DNA from: Smittia aterrima
Taxonomy: Eukaryota > Arthropoda > Insecta > Diptera > Chironomidae
Reading direction: 5' to 3'
Length of the DNA stretch: 64,000 bases
NCBI GenBank assembly: GCA_033063855.1
Contig: CP093829.1
Span: 2,242,243-2,306,242, forward strand
The notes beneath the pieces were generated by a model. The model was not told where the DNA came from, did not search any database, and saw only the letters and a program-made list of their open reading frames with translations. Below, piece by piece: positions 25,301 to 39,300 of the stretch (its first letter is position 1; each line of letters opens with the position of its first letter). The translations under genes and the position numbers were made by a program.

Positions 25301-25432
25301 GCTCTTAAGTGCAGAAATCCTAGAAGCTTTCAACGGCGAGACGAAGTGAAAATTGATTTCTTAAAAAATAGTCTCGTCTTGTGAACAAGGAACCAATAAA
25401 TCTTCTCTCGGGCTTATGAGTTTCACACTTGT
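22374..25432. other. Gene-poor region, nothing firmly recognised
   Basis: I see no gene with recognisable domains. The frame 22359-22595 has a fairly protein-like composition (78 codons) but no motif, splice context or partner copy. The rest is AT-rich with poly-A/T runs. Confidence 0.4.
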
Positions 25433-26580
25433 GCATATTCGTTGAAGTCGGTGAGAAGGAACAAAAAGGTCATTGAAAGCAATTTTTCACTCTATGCTAC
25501 ACAAGACGAGAAAAGAATAAAGAAACATGAAACCTAACAAATTTTCTCCGTCAACCTTTCGTCGTTTAAAAGTGGAAGAATGTTTAATGGAGTTTCCGGA
25601 GACTCATAGTGACGATTCGACTCGCTCTCCTTTCAATGATTTATGATCTTTAAATGTTTTTCAAGAGATTTTTCATAAGAAATACATTAGAGAAGTTCCG
25701 ATGAGAAGTTAAAGTGTCGAGTTAAATGACATCAATCATGAAAATTAAGTTGAAAGCTTTCCCTTGAATTATTCGCTTGATGAGATTAGTTTCGCTGATT
25801 TCTTGTGAGTCCTTCGCCTTTGTAACGAAAATTTCTTGCCAAGCATAACTTTTCCTTGGATCTCGTTCCGCTCTTTTGAGTTCTGCTTCGACTGAAACAA
25901 CAGCGACGTTCTCTAACCTCGTGAAATATCTTCTTCGTTCTCCTTGTCATGAGATGCTGATAAAATGAAGCATTGTTTCTTATTTTGACATGAAGACAAT
26001 GTTGAAAAGAACAAAGCAGACTTTAAACATCTTTCGAGAACTCGCTTTTATAAGCTCGTCTTCGGCTTCCTTGCTTCTCGAGAACATCGTCACATGTGTG
26101 AACATAATCTTTCGGAATGTTTTACACGCTCATCCTTTCTCAAACAACACAAACACCGAAAATATTTTAGCATTTTAAAGAGATTTGTTCCATGCGATCG
26201 TTCATCATGTGAAACTTCGACGTAAAAATTAATTAATCATCGCAGAACGGAAATTAATTAAAATAATTTTCCCTTTTGTTTAGCGATTTAAATTACCTGA
26301 ACAATGAAAGCTTTCATTTTATGAATTCAGTTCAGCTCCTCGGCAAATAGAAGAAAGCCCTTTAAAAGCTCTCACCCGAAGCTTTAAGACAAGACGAGTC
26401 TGGATTTCATTTGCTTCCACAAATAGCAGGTCAAGAAACATTACAAAATGTTTTGATAAGTTCACCGCTACGAATGGAAAATTGTATTTGTTTCAAGACA
26501 AAAGTTTAATTTCCTGTTTAATCCAAACTCTGGTTTCTCCGGAATCTCATCATTGAAAGTTACATTGAGAAGCGAAACTT
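25433..26580. repeat. Inverted repeat pair B, right member
   Basis: Partner of 12690-13828. Both ends fade gradually into diverged sequence, as in an ageing segmental duplication with a better conserved core. Confidence 0.9.
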
Positions 26581-28774
26581 CAAGAGAGCGAATTTATTAA
26601 AAAAGTTACTCTGTCGCTTCGTGATTCGAATTGTAAATATTTTTTCAAATACCTCTCTCACTCATTTCTCACACAAAACAAAAATGTGCTTAATGAACTC
26701 ACAAAATATTCCAATCCGCGTTTAGTCTGCCATGTGACTTTAGCTTGTTCAGTGCGGAAAAAAAATTAAGCGAAACAGATTTCTTCGGAGAGTGAGTTTT
26801 ACTGATAACTTTTAGATGTCAAAGGAGCAAGAGCTTGTGTAAAAAATAAACGTTTGCTCGACGAAATAGAACGCCAAAAAGAAACAAATATTTCTTTGTA
26901 GTTCGTGAATGACGAATTTGGAAATAAGCGCGAACGTTAATGACATGGAAACTCTGGGAAATCCCACATTCATTCCAGTGTAAACAAAATCGCGAATAAT
27001 TGTCGCTCTGGGCTTGAGCTCGGGGTGATGCATTCATGGGACAATGTCGCTGTAAATGGAGTAGAAGCACCGCAATTGTGGTGCGAATGAATTGTTGAAT
27101 GAACTTTACGAGTTTTATTTTATTTTAAACCGGTTTATCATTTTCAAGTGTAAATGTGCTTGCTGAAAGTGATCGAGAAATTATTTTCATTCATAGTTTT
27201 GTTTTTATATTAAAAGAAAGAAAGTAATGAATAATCAATTTTTGTCGAGTGATTTACTCTCGCTCTTGTGTTGTGTAATTAAGTTTCATTTCTCTTGAGA
27301 ACTCATGATCCCATTAAAACTGATTTTAAACAGCAGCAGCTCGTGAAAAACTTCGTCTCCCATTATCTTCTCGGCACTTTTGCGAAGATTCTTAAGCGAG
27401 AAAAAAAGCTTTTAAATTAATTTTGTAGATTCAATTTTCCTCTCCATCTTCTCTTGTTCTTTGTACTCCGAGGAATAAATTCTAGCGCTTGAAGCTAATG
27501 GAACTACAATTGAGGAGCATAGTCGGGTCATTAATCTTATTAATTTTATATCCGCAAGCTCAGGAACTTTAAAAGACATTTTGCGGGAGGAGAAGTTTTG
27601 AAAGAAAGATCTGCAACTTCTGGGAATTCAAATTGCGGCGAATTTCGTGTCAAACTTTAAGTAAAGTTCATTAAAATTTCCTGAGCTTGCAGAAAAGCAT
27701 TCGCCTTCATTTGAGGGTAAAAAAAGAGTTTACGATCGAGGTCGAATACCTCAAGGTCGAAGCAGAGAATGTCACTGTTACAAGTTTTGATAACTTCGCA
27801 GTTCAGTTTGTGAATGAATCGACAACGACGCTTCAGTGACTTCAAAAGATTCTTTATTGAATATTTTCAAGTTCCAAGCTTTTGAAGGAAGCAAAATAAA
27901 AATCTAAAGTGAGAAAGTTTTCGTTGAATTGAGGAATCTCAAGAGGTTTCACTTGCACAATAGCAAATATTTGAAGTCGATTGTTTGTGCACAACGATAA
28001 ACTTAAACTTATTTGGCTTCAATCTGGAAACAGCTTGTCGAAAGGAAATTCTTCTGTCGCCGAAGAAGAGAGAAAATAAATGAAATCACACCTTTGAAGC
28101 AGTTTTGCATCAACCGCTCGTTCAATTATGGAACCGGACCGAGAACTTTACCACAGTTGATTGAACAGGTTGCTGACCAGTGCGGTTTTGTAAACGGCAA
28201 TTAGAGAACTCGAAAAAAAAAATTCTAGTTAAATGCAGATTCCCGCTTTACATTTTATAAATAGAAAAATAATCTTCCGAGCATTACCTTGAGACTTATG
28301 TTGAGTGATTCAAACGAAGGTTTCGCGCCCTCTATCATAGGTCAAAGTTTATCTTCAACAAGCTTCTAATGTTTTCCGTGTTCTGACATAATCATAGCTG
28401 TCCACAACTGGTCAGGCATGAGCAATAATTTTTTAATTAAACGGTTGCCCAGGAGGACCCCACTGAAGCTGCTTCTATGTTCGTGGGAGATGAACAACCT
28501 CAAACGATGTTTCATGGGCACCGACTCGCTTTACACGTTCAAAGCACGAGACACAAAGATTAAAAGATGAATTTACAAGCGAAACATGTTTATTGCTGGT
28601 TGTTGTTGATACCAAGCAACGTTCGTTATGAAAAACGCTTCGAGGATTCTCATAAATTTCAATCCAACTTTTTGTAAACTCCCTTAAATGTTGAAAACAA
28701 AAAAATCAACTCAATTTTCTCTCGAATTTCTTTTTTTTCGTTTAAGATAAAAGTAAAACGAAAACAGGAAGGAA
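26581..28774. other. Intergenic region before the serpin gene
   Basis: I found no supported gene. Short open frames (28013-28204; a minus frame at 27657-27845) have no motif. The last few hundred bases should hold the serpin promoter, but I cannot mark a core element. Confidence 0.4.
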
Positions 28775-30946
28775 ATGGAGATCAAATTAGCTTTCATCCT
28801 CGGGCTTTTTCTAGTCACGACCGTTAAGAGCGATGTAAGACATACTAATTATCCCAAAACATGTCAAGGAGAGGCTCAAGCCTCAGGCGGCTCTTTGGAC
28901 GAGATGGTAAGGTCAGTATGTCGACTAGAGTCCTTCTAAGAATATTTACACAACATCCTATTACAGTCAATTGTTCCCTTGTAACGTTGAGCACACTCGC
29001 CGACAGGAATACCAAAGTGATGATGAGGAGGTAATCACTGAGCCATCTTGGCAGCCATCAACGGATAATCGCTATGATCCCAAGCGTTCGGTACAAATCG
29101 CGTTGAGTGTATTAGATTTATCACAACGATTGACAGAAAATATTCTTCATCAAGGAAAAACGAAGAAATATGAAATTGTCTCTCCGATTAGTATCAGTTC
29201 GGCTTTACAATTAACACTCCTCGGTTCGCATGGCATGACATTTAATGAGTTGATGGATTTGTAAGTTGATAACACTTTTAAGGCGCTCAAGGCAATCTTC
29301 TAATGAGACTATTCTAGATTGGAATACAACACGAAACCCTTTTCTCAATATCCTCATCAAATTCATGAAGAATTCGGATTGCTACTCGAAGACTTAATCA
29401 GCAACTCACCGAATCCCACACGTTTCCGACCTAAAGTTCCGTGGAGGCAAAGCGCTTCCAACGAATACACGAAGAAATCAATGAGATTCCAAAGCAATCA
29501 ACCTAATTACGATGAACATAAAATAAGCGGCAAGTGAAGCGAAATCGAAGATAAATCAATTTAATAAATTAATAATGTTTGCAGTGGCCAATGGAATCTT
29601 CGTGCAAAAAGATTTTCTAATCCGAGATGAGTTTAAGGAAGTGGTCGAGAATATTTATAAAAGCGATATTATGAGCTTAGATTTCCGAGGATCTTCACAG
29701 CAATCAGCGAAGATTATCAACGAGTAAGAAGCTTAAACATTCTTTATAATATTTTCAATTAGACTCTGCGGATATTTTTTTAAAGTTGGGTAAACGAGAA
29801 GACTGCAGGAAAGATTAAGGAAATTATTCCTGGCAGTACGAGCAGCGAAACGCGAGTAATTCTTGCTAATGCCTTGTACTTTAAAGCTGAATGGCAACAA
29901 ACATTTATCGAAGGAGCGACACAATTTAAGAGTTTCTATCCCGACGGAAAAGACAGAAACGACTCTGCTGTGATGGTGGAGCTCATGGCTCACGGAGGTA
30001 AGCGGTGATGCGTCATGAATTTTTAACGAGTGGGATATAAAAATAATTTTCTCATCCACAGGAAAATTCCCACATTATTATGATCCTGAGAGCGATTGCG
30101 AGATCCTCGGTATTCCGTATAAACAAAACGGAACTACCATGTATGTCATCCTTCCGAAGAACTCAAGTACCGAGAAGCTCAAAGCAGCTCAGAAAATATT
30201 AACGGCCGAGAAAATTGAGTACATGATAAGTCAAATGGTCATAAAAACCGCTGTTCTTCTCTTCCCAAAGATGCATTTAACGAGTAGTCACTGCTTAAAA
30301 TCGTCGCTTCAAGACCTAGGACTTAGCACGTTGTTCGATCCACATCGAAGTGACCTCTCAGTTATGTCCGAAGGCTATGAAAAGTATACCGCTCAATCAC
30401 CACCGCAATCATCAAACTTCGATGCAACACAGCAACTTCTGTTCGGACGAATGTCAGTAGATGAACCGAAGACGAAGTCGAAACGTGATGTGACTTATAA
30501 AACTCAAAGTGAAAACGGAAAGAGAGACAGTCCGCTGACAATCAAAGATTTTATGAATCGCAAACGAATAATAAAGAAGAGCGAAGGCAAGAAACTCAAA
30601 AGAAGTAAGAGACAGTATCGTCCGTTCTCAGCTGAAAGACTTGATGTCATTAGACACATGAAAACTCTCAGGAATCCTCAGTTGTTCGCTGAAGAAGTTC
30701 TTCATAAAGTTGATTTAACGATTAATGAGAAAGGTAAACTAAAATCTTCAAAGTGACGAATTTTTAATTAATTTTTTGTTGAAACTTTCTTTAGGTACTG
30801 AAGGTGGAGCAGCGACTGCAGTTACTCTCAATCGATCGGGAACTTCTGTCGTCTTTCGAGTTGACACTCCATTCATGTTCCTTATCAGGCACGACCCAAC
30901 ACATATTCCGTTGTTCTACGGCGTAGTCTTCGAGCCAGAAAATTAG
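28775..30946 (+). CDS. Secreted serpin with long internal insert
   Basis: Serine protease inhibitor of the serpin fold, probably acting in haemolymph. Exons: 28775-28911, 28967-29260, 29318-29529, 29585-29723, 29786-29997, 30062-30733, 30795-30946, giving 605 residues (typical serpins have 370-420). Residues 1-19 (MEIKLAFILGLFLVTTVKS) are a signal peptide. Core signatures: SPISISSALQLTLLGSHGMT, VANGIFVQKDF, AKIINDWVNEKT, ILANALYFKAEWQ, and the C-terminal FRVDTPFMFLIRHDPTHIPL. The hinge GTEGGAATAV is inhibitory-like. By spacing the P1 residue is the Ser of LNRSGTS, or the Arg before it. The excess length comes from an N-terminal extension of about 70 residues (a poorly conserved, acidic linker) and an insert of about 100 residues (438-539) between MSEGYEKYTA and LFAEEVLHKVDL. 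The insert is basic and contains KSKR and RSKR. Intron 3 needs a GC donor. AATAAA is at 31097. Confidence 0.9.
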
Positions 30947-31096
30947 TTTTTGTCAAAGTGATTAAGTTTTCCTAATTAAAAAGTGTCGTGATGATGAAGC
31001 GATCGCATAATTGCTTTTTCCTTCTCTCTATTTCAATTTTATTTCTTTAAATTGATTCAATTTTGCTTTCTATGCACAAATCATTTTCATGATAAG

Positions 31097-31102
31097 AATA
31101 AA
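31097..31102 (+). terminator. Poly(A) signal, serpin
   Basis: AATAAA, 151 bases after the serpin stop codon. It is the first canonical signal downstream. Confidence 0.55.
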
Positions 31103-31682
31103 TAGTTTTCCGCTAAGTTAGCTGCTGCTGGTATTAGTTTTAATTACCTTAAATGTTTTTCTTTTTTTCAACGCGAAAGCAATTTCGGGATAAGGAGAAT
31201 TTTAAATTCATTCACAATCACTCTACGGACGTCTCAAAAGGACGCCTTGCAAGAATTTGCTTTGGCAAAATGATATTTTTGTACATTACGTGTTGGATTA
31301 ATGAGCAATCTACGGAAAAAGAGCAATTCGAAAAATATTTACTTTGTATCTCTGTTCTAATAATTAGGTTTTGCTGAAAGATTGATTAACGAGGATTACT
31401 GGGAATTCTGATTGTATAATTAAATCGCGCATTCCTAACATGCGCAAGGAATTAAACAAGTGCACAAAAAATGTTTGTTCTGGTGCTTTTCTCTTTATCA
31501 CAAAGAAATTAGTTATTCAACCCGCGTCGACTGTCAGCCCGTTACTTTTGAGTTTAGTTTAATAACCGTTCTCACTCTTTGCGCAGAAAAATATTTCGTT
31601 TGACAGCTCATTCCTGATTAATGTTGTAAAGTGTCAGTAATGGGTAAGTGATTTAGTTTGTGATTGAGTTAGCCTTAGCAGC
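31103..31682. other. Convergent intergenic spacer
   Basis: Lies between the 3' ends of the serpin (+) and the thioesterase (-). The open frame 31153-31377 shows no motif. I see nothing else. Confidence 0.4.
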
Positions 31683-32622
<940 letters not shown>

Positions 32623-33106
32623 GTTCTTGTTGATGCTTTCTGTCGACTGATTGTAATGTAAAAGCTTAAACCGCACTAAGTACTTCTTTTTTCCGCTCGC
32701 AATTTTTACGAATCTCAGAAAACTTTTTCAAAACTCTCGAAAGAAAACAATCGAGAGAAACTGAGCTTCGGATAATTGAGATCGAATAATTTTGAATCTT
32801 TACGTTCGTTACAGAAAATTAAAATTCTTTGGTTGCTACAATTTGCTTAAATATTTTACAGTTCTCACAGAAATATTTAAACAGTTTGAACACAATTCTG
32901 TTATTAAAAACCTTACCTGTCCTCTTATTGACATTAAAACAGCTGAAAACAAAACAAAACACGACTTCATACTTTCACTGTCTGAACGAGACTGAGATAT
33001 CTCGAAAAGTATTTTCTGTTATCTTCGCATCGCAATTGTATCCTCAACCGGTTTCCGATTGGAAAGCATATTTAATCAACGAGAAATTTGCATTTTTTGT
33101 TCACTT
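32623..33106. other. Thioesterase upstream region
   Basis: Short spacer between the thioesterase start codon and the tweek 3' end. It should contain the thioesterase promoter and 5' UTR. Open frames at 32792-33200 have no motif. Confidence 0.4.
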
Positions 33107-33112
33107 TTTATT
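33107..33112 (-). terminator. Possible tweek poly(A) signal
   Basis: AATAAA on the minus strand, about 255 bases past the tweek stop codon at 33367. Other variants may be used. Confidence 0.4.
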
Positions 33113-33366
33113 GACACCTATAGTATTGAATCATAAGATAACATACCGTGAGCGTAAATTTCGCTTCTTTCTTTGGTTTTTTTTTCTTCAACGTATTTAA
33201 TGATGATTATTGAATGGATTCGTCGCCAACTCCGGTAATGAGTTTTTGTCTTACATGAATTATGCAATAGAATGCATTTAATTCTACTAACTACGTAGAT
33301 AGATTATAAATTTTATCTAAGAACGTTAGCTTATATCAAATTTGATTGACATGATGTGATGATGCT

Positions 33367-36300
33367 TTACTGCTGCTTGTTGTTCTCCTCCGAAGCTTTT
33401 TCTTCATGATTCTTATTCTCTTCGACCATCAACAAAAGTTGCATGACCATCAGTGATTGAACTTTATCGAGAGGATCCATGAAGCCACGTTGCAACCACT
33501 TAGGAATTGTGGTTCGCGCGTGGCTGAAGCCAAGTTTGTTTAGAATGAAGTCGATGCCGTAGGGTTCGATTTGCTGACCGGCCCATGACAGAAGACGAAT
33601 CGTTGGCTCCAAATGCCATGTTTTGCAGTTGAAGTTTCGCCAATCCATCTGCAAGAACGTTTCGATGTCGACTTTTTCTTTCTCACTCTTAGAATTGATC
33701 TTCTTATTGCTAATCATGTGGCGAAGGTCTTCGGAGCTGTTGATGTTTGATGAAGACGAAGCACCAGACAACGTTGCTAAGTTTTTATTGCTGCTCGATA
33801 TCGCCAGAGTCGATGATACTGACACGTTATCGCTTGCAACCGAAAGTGTGGAAGCCCCGATATTTGAAGAAGAAAAATTCAACGATGTTAAGTTGTTTGA
33901 TGATTCCTTGTTGCCTGTGGCGGTTGACAGATTTGGTGAAGCAGCTCTTGGATTCTGTGTAGCCACAACCTTCTCTTTCTCCTTCAGATACGATGTTATC
34001 AAATCGTGAAGGAAGAAAAATGCATCCGCATCGACAGTTACAAAGATGTGGTCTTCGAACTCTGTGATGAAGCTACACTCGACTAGAGGCTTCTCTTCTG
34101 TGAGGAGAGAATAAAAGTTGTTAGTTTAAATATTTAAATTAATGAACTTCTAATGAACTTACGTCTCAAGTCAGGCACAGCTGGTTGCAAATGTTCGGTT
34201 TTGAAATGAAGCTGAAGACTTGGCAGAGCAAATATAACTTCCCTGTTGTGATTGTGGTCTTGTGGTTTTACATTTGTAGCGACAGGACCTGAACCACGAG
34301 CTCTCTCGATGGAATTTGTGTTTGACTCACGCGTGTCCTTTTCAAACACTGGGAAGCGGTCGACGGCTGTAGATGAAAATATGTTAAAACCTAATCAATC
34401 AAAAATGTTTTTATCGAAACTCACCATCGATTTCGCTATTGGAGAATGCGTAATGGAACCACTCCTGGAGAGTTTTAAACTGCGGAGGGAAGATGACATT
34501 TCTCGACATTCGGACTACAGTTGCCATCGAATGATGTTGCGGGATTTTCTGTGGATCCAGTCCCAAGCCGAATGTTAATGTTTGGTTGATGTGAAACTCG
34601 CCAGTCTTTTCCACTTGCTGTGCTTCGGTTGCGAAATTTATGCAAGGCTCTCGTAAGCTGAACAAAGCCCATGATTTCGATTTGAAATTGATGCCATGGA
34701 AGCATGCGAGTGAAATATTTTTGCCATGCAATTCCATTGTGCCTCCCAAGACAATTCCACTTTTTGGAAGTGGATTTTTCAACGTCGAAATGCAAAGACC
34801 CATCGCATGCTTGAGTGGTTCTTGCCAATGTCGATGGTGACGAGCGTCCACTGACAATTGAATATTTTCGTCTGCAACTGAAGCTTCAATTTTCTTCTTC
34901 AATTGTTTTCGCCTCAAACTATTCCCTGATTGCAATTTCGGTTCCAGACTTGTGAAAACCCGCTTCGACGATTTAAATTGCTGTGAGAAGAAATCTTCGA
35001 GTTTGTAGAACATTTTCAGAATGTCAGCGGTCGTTGACTTCGATATCATGATTTGAAATTGGTCCCAGTTTAAGTCTCCATGGATGAGGATGATGACGGG
35101 TCTTTTCGGAACCGAATACAAATTGTTAGAACGTTTCCACTCGTCCTTGAGGGCTGCACTAAAGTCGCTGATTCTCATCATCAACACGCTCGTTCCCATG
35201 TAATCGAATTTCAGTTCAAGAGCTTTGAAATTAATTCCGACCTTGTGATCAGGTTCATAGTTTGGTTCTTCGCAAATATGGAAATGAGTGTGAATGCTGT
35301 TGATCTCTACAGTTCCACCCACAATTCCTCCCTTTGATTCAAGCGTTGAACCGCCTAATCCAAGACCGATGTGAAGGTTTTTGTAGCCTGAACTTCCAAT
35401 GCTCAGACTCCCATCGCTTCGGAATGATTTTGACAGCCACAGACAATTCCCCATCACGTTTCCCATGTTCATTTGCACGTTTAACTTTGTGAAATTGATT
35501 GCAAACAGCACGAGTGTCTCCCATGAGGAGTACTGATGGTCACCCGGCGGTGACGAGGCGTCTGGCGATGCAAATTTTCCTTTTGCCTTGGCACCTTTCA
35601 TTTCAGCTTCAAGATTCAGTTTCATCTTTTGCTTGCTTAGGAAGAGCGGAGATTTGTCGTTTGGCGAACGACTCGTTGAACGTTCTTCAGGATTCGGTTC
35701 TGTTTCGTCGTTCAGATTAGTTTGATGGACACTAAGGTCGCCAAGGAACAAGCGTCGCATGATATTTCGACGATACCAAGCTTTAGGAAAAGCGAGAATC
35801 TCCGTGAGCCGTCGCATGTCATATTTAAACGAAGCTGTTCCGATGTCTACGATGCTGTTAAATCGAATTGTCGCTCGAGAAGAACTTTGATCGATTGACT
35901 TTCTCGGTAAATTCGATTCGAAGTTGAGTTTCCTTGACCGTGTCAAATGGAACTTGACAAACTCAACGTTGATACTTAAGGAATCTTTTCGTTCGCTGTC
36001 AGTTAATGGTGAAAAGGGTTGCGAATCTTTTGAGCTTGTCGCTTTCTTGCTGCTTCCTCCGTAAGGATGGAAAATGTAAACGTTGAAGTCAGCAAGACAG
36101 CCCGTCACACTTAAGCCTCCCACAGCCTGAATCTTCGAGTCTTTGTCATTCGAAGCATTCTCTTCTTGTCTCTTTGAGCTGAAGATAATATTCAAACTGG
36201 GAAGTTGAAGCATGCATTCGACTCGTGACACGGGCAAACAAGAGAATCGGAATGTTGAAGGCTTCATGTGGAAATAGACGATTACATCGACAGGGAATGA

Positions 36301-39300
36301 AGCATATACGACGTAGTTGTGTTCCAACATTTCAAGGTTCACTGGATTTGAAGATGGAACATTAAATTGCGCCGTTGGAAGTGGCTCGAGGGTTTGCTCC
36401 AGAAACTCGAGGATGTGTGGAGAAATAACTGTTTCTTCTGGAATGCTTTGCAAAGTTAGCCAAGCAAAAAGTGACGCTCGCTTTGAGGAAACACGTTTCG
36501 TGTTCATTGGCATTCCAAATGCATCCAACGTTGCGACCCTTGGTGACATTTCTTCTGCCATCATCTTTGATTGATAATGAAGCTTAACGTCCAACCCGGG
36601 AATATGGAACATTGTGAGATCCATCATGGCACCGCCAGGCATGTTATACTTGAACTTTGACTTTTCTTTATTCCTTCGATTTGGCAAAGGGCTTCCGTAA
36701 TCAGTTCCGATGCTTCGTTCACGACGATGAGTTTTGACATTACTTGAGTAATTTGACATTTTCTCTTCAGCTGATTCTTTTGTGTGAAGAACACATTTGC
36801 CAGAGTTCACCACAACCTTCACATCCAATTCGAAATCAATATTTGGCTCGTGTGTTTTCTGCGAAATGTTTGCATTGATTTTCCTTCGCAACTCAACATT
36901 TTCACCGTCGATGTTCATTGTCTGCACTCCCTCGTTTATCGAAACCATTGAAGGCCATTCCTGAGAGTAATCATTTTCAGAATCAGCGCTTGGCAATGAT
37001 GTTTGTCGTCGAAGAGCTTCGGAGAACTGCACACGATGTTGAGGAATTTTTATTCGCAAAGTTGAAGAGCTTTGACTTGATGGCGAACCATGTTGCGACA
37101 CTTCACTGTTCTCGTCAATCGGCATAATCGAATCGAAATTCTCGAAATCCAATTGCTCGTGCGTTGGAGATGGTGCGACAAAGGATTTTGATCTATTGGA
37201 TCCCATCATCATCGAGCGTTTCAACGCAGATGGTCGCTTGAGTTTCTAAATTGAAAAAAGAGAGAAGAGAATTTTAGAAATGCAACGACAATTTCATTTG
37301 AAACTTTTGCTCAAGTTTGAGTTGCTCGTTGGCTCAGTTTGTTTATGTTTTTGTATTTCTAAATTCTTGTTTTCCGAATTCTCTGGAATTTAATTAATTT
37401 TTCGACTTCATAAAATGTCAGTGACGATCCTTGGTGGCGGAATTGCTGGACTATCGTCAGCGTTTTACCTCGCAACACGAAATAACATTCCCAAAATCAA
37501 ATTATATGAAGCCTCGAGTAGATTGAGTGGATGGATTAATTCGGAAAATCACAATGGATATATTTTCGAGAGTTCAGCAAGGACACTTCGTCCAAAGGGA
37601 ATAACAGGAAATACAACGCTTGAATTGATTCACTTGCTGGGAATTGAGAATGAGGTCATTCCGATTACATCGGATCGAGTCGCTGGAAAGTTTAGATTGA
37701 CTTGGTCACGAAACGAAATGCATCATGTAACTCCTGAGATCGATAATGACTTGAAAAGTTTGTTTAGCTCTGAGCCATCAGATTCTGAGAGCATCTACGA
37801 CTTCACCTTGAGGAAGTTTAATAAAGAATTGGCTGATTACGTTATCAGTCCGATGATAAGCGGAATCTGTGCTGGCGATGCGAAAGAAATCAGCGCGAAC
37901 TTCCTCGTCAAAGGAAGAGATTCGACAAGCTTTGATCAAGTTGATTTGTACAAGAGAGCTCGAGCTGAACGTTGGAGCTTTTATTCACTTAAAGGTGGAA
38001 TTGAAACTTTGCCTAAAGCCATAACGTCAAGCTTGTCGGGAAACAGCGGAGTCTCTCTCAATTTGAATTCGAAATGTAAGAAAATCTACTTCGAAGAGGA
38101 TGGAACTGTTAAAGTAACAATCGGAGATGAGGTTCACGTTTCGAAATATATCATCAGTGCCCTTCCGAGTCATCGTCTAGCACAATTAATCGATCATCAA
38201 CACCCAACACTCGCGAATGAATTGTATCAATTGAAAAGCAGTGATGTTGCTACTGTCAACCTTCACTATTCATCAGAAAATCTCTTAAAAGAGAAAGGAT
38301 TTGGAGTATTTCTTCCACCGCTTGAAAACTCTCCAGTCTTGGGAATCATATTTGATAGCTCGTTCATCGACATGAAGGGAACTACTTTAACAGTGATATT
38401 ATCAAAGAATCACATTGATCACAGCGTTCAGACTTTAGTTGACCTTGCCGTGGAGTCAGTCAAGGAAATCCTGGGAATCTCAGATCAACACGACAACTCA
38501 AGAGTCAATCTCTTGCGTAAAAGCTTCCCGCAATACAAAGTCGGACATTACGGTCGATTGCAGAGAATCAAAGATTACATCAAAGTAAACAATCTCCCTT
38601 TAGGTCTTTGCGGTCAATCTTATGAAGGAATCGGAATTAATGAAGTTATTTTATCAGCGAAGCTTGCGGCAAACGCTGTTCAAGTTTAGAAAACTGGATT
38701 GAGCTTGTATTGTAAAATCAATTTGGAAATAAAAGGAAATATCTCACCTGAATCATATCGCGTCTGAAATATTTGTAACTCAGAGCTTGAAGTTCTTCTA
38801 GTCTCCTCTCTTCATGAGAAATTGTGCTTACGCTAGCTCCTAAACTCCTCAGATCGCTAACAATTCTTGTTTGTTCATTGATTTCATTTTCCATCAGAAG
38901 AGATCTTTTCTTCGTGTCAAGTGTTGTGTCAAACAAGAATGAAGGAAGCGAATCGAGAGACTTCTTTGATCTTGGCATAATGTCTTGTGAAACTTTTCCA
39001 CAGTAGCTGTCGCTATCTGGACTTTCAAGCGTCACTGGATCATCGTCTTCTTCAGTTCCCGCTTGCATCTGTGTCAATGTGTGCCCAAGTGCTGACAAAT
39101 GTTTTCCAATATTCACATCTAAGTTAATGTCAACACCTTCCATCTGCCATTTGACATTTAAGAACCACTTTGCATTCTCGTTTAATTTTTTAGAAGCAAC
39201 TGTTGTCGAGCAGACTTCATATGTTCCCTCAGAAACGACGCACAAGTTCATCATATCGTCGTTCATGTTTGGCTTCCAGTCGTCAAGCGATGAGTCGAAA

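Noticed and set aside
28013..28204. 63-codon open frame upstream of the serpin
   Set aside because: No recognisable domain and no splice support.
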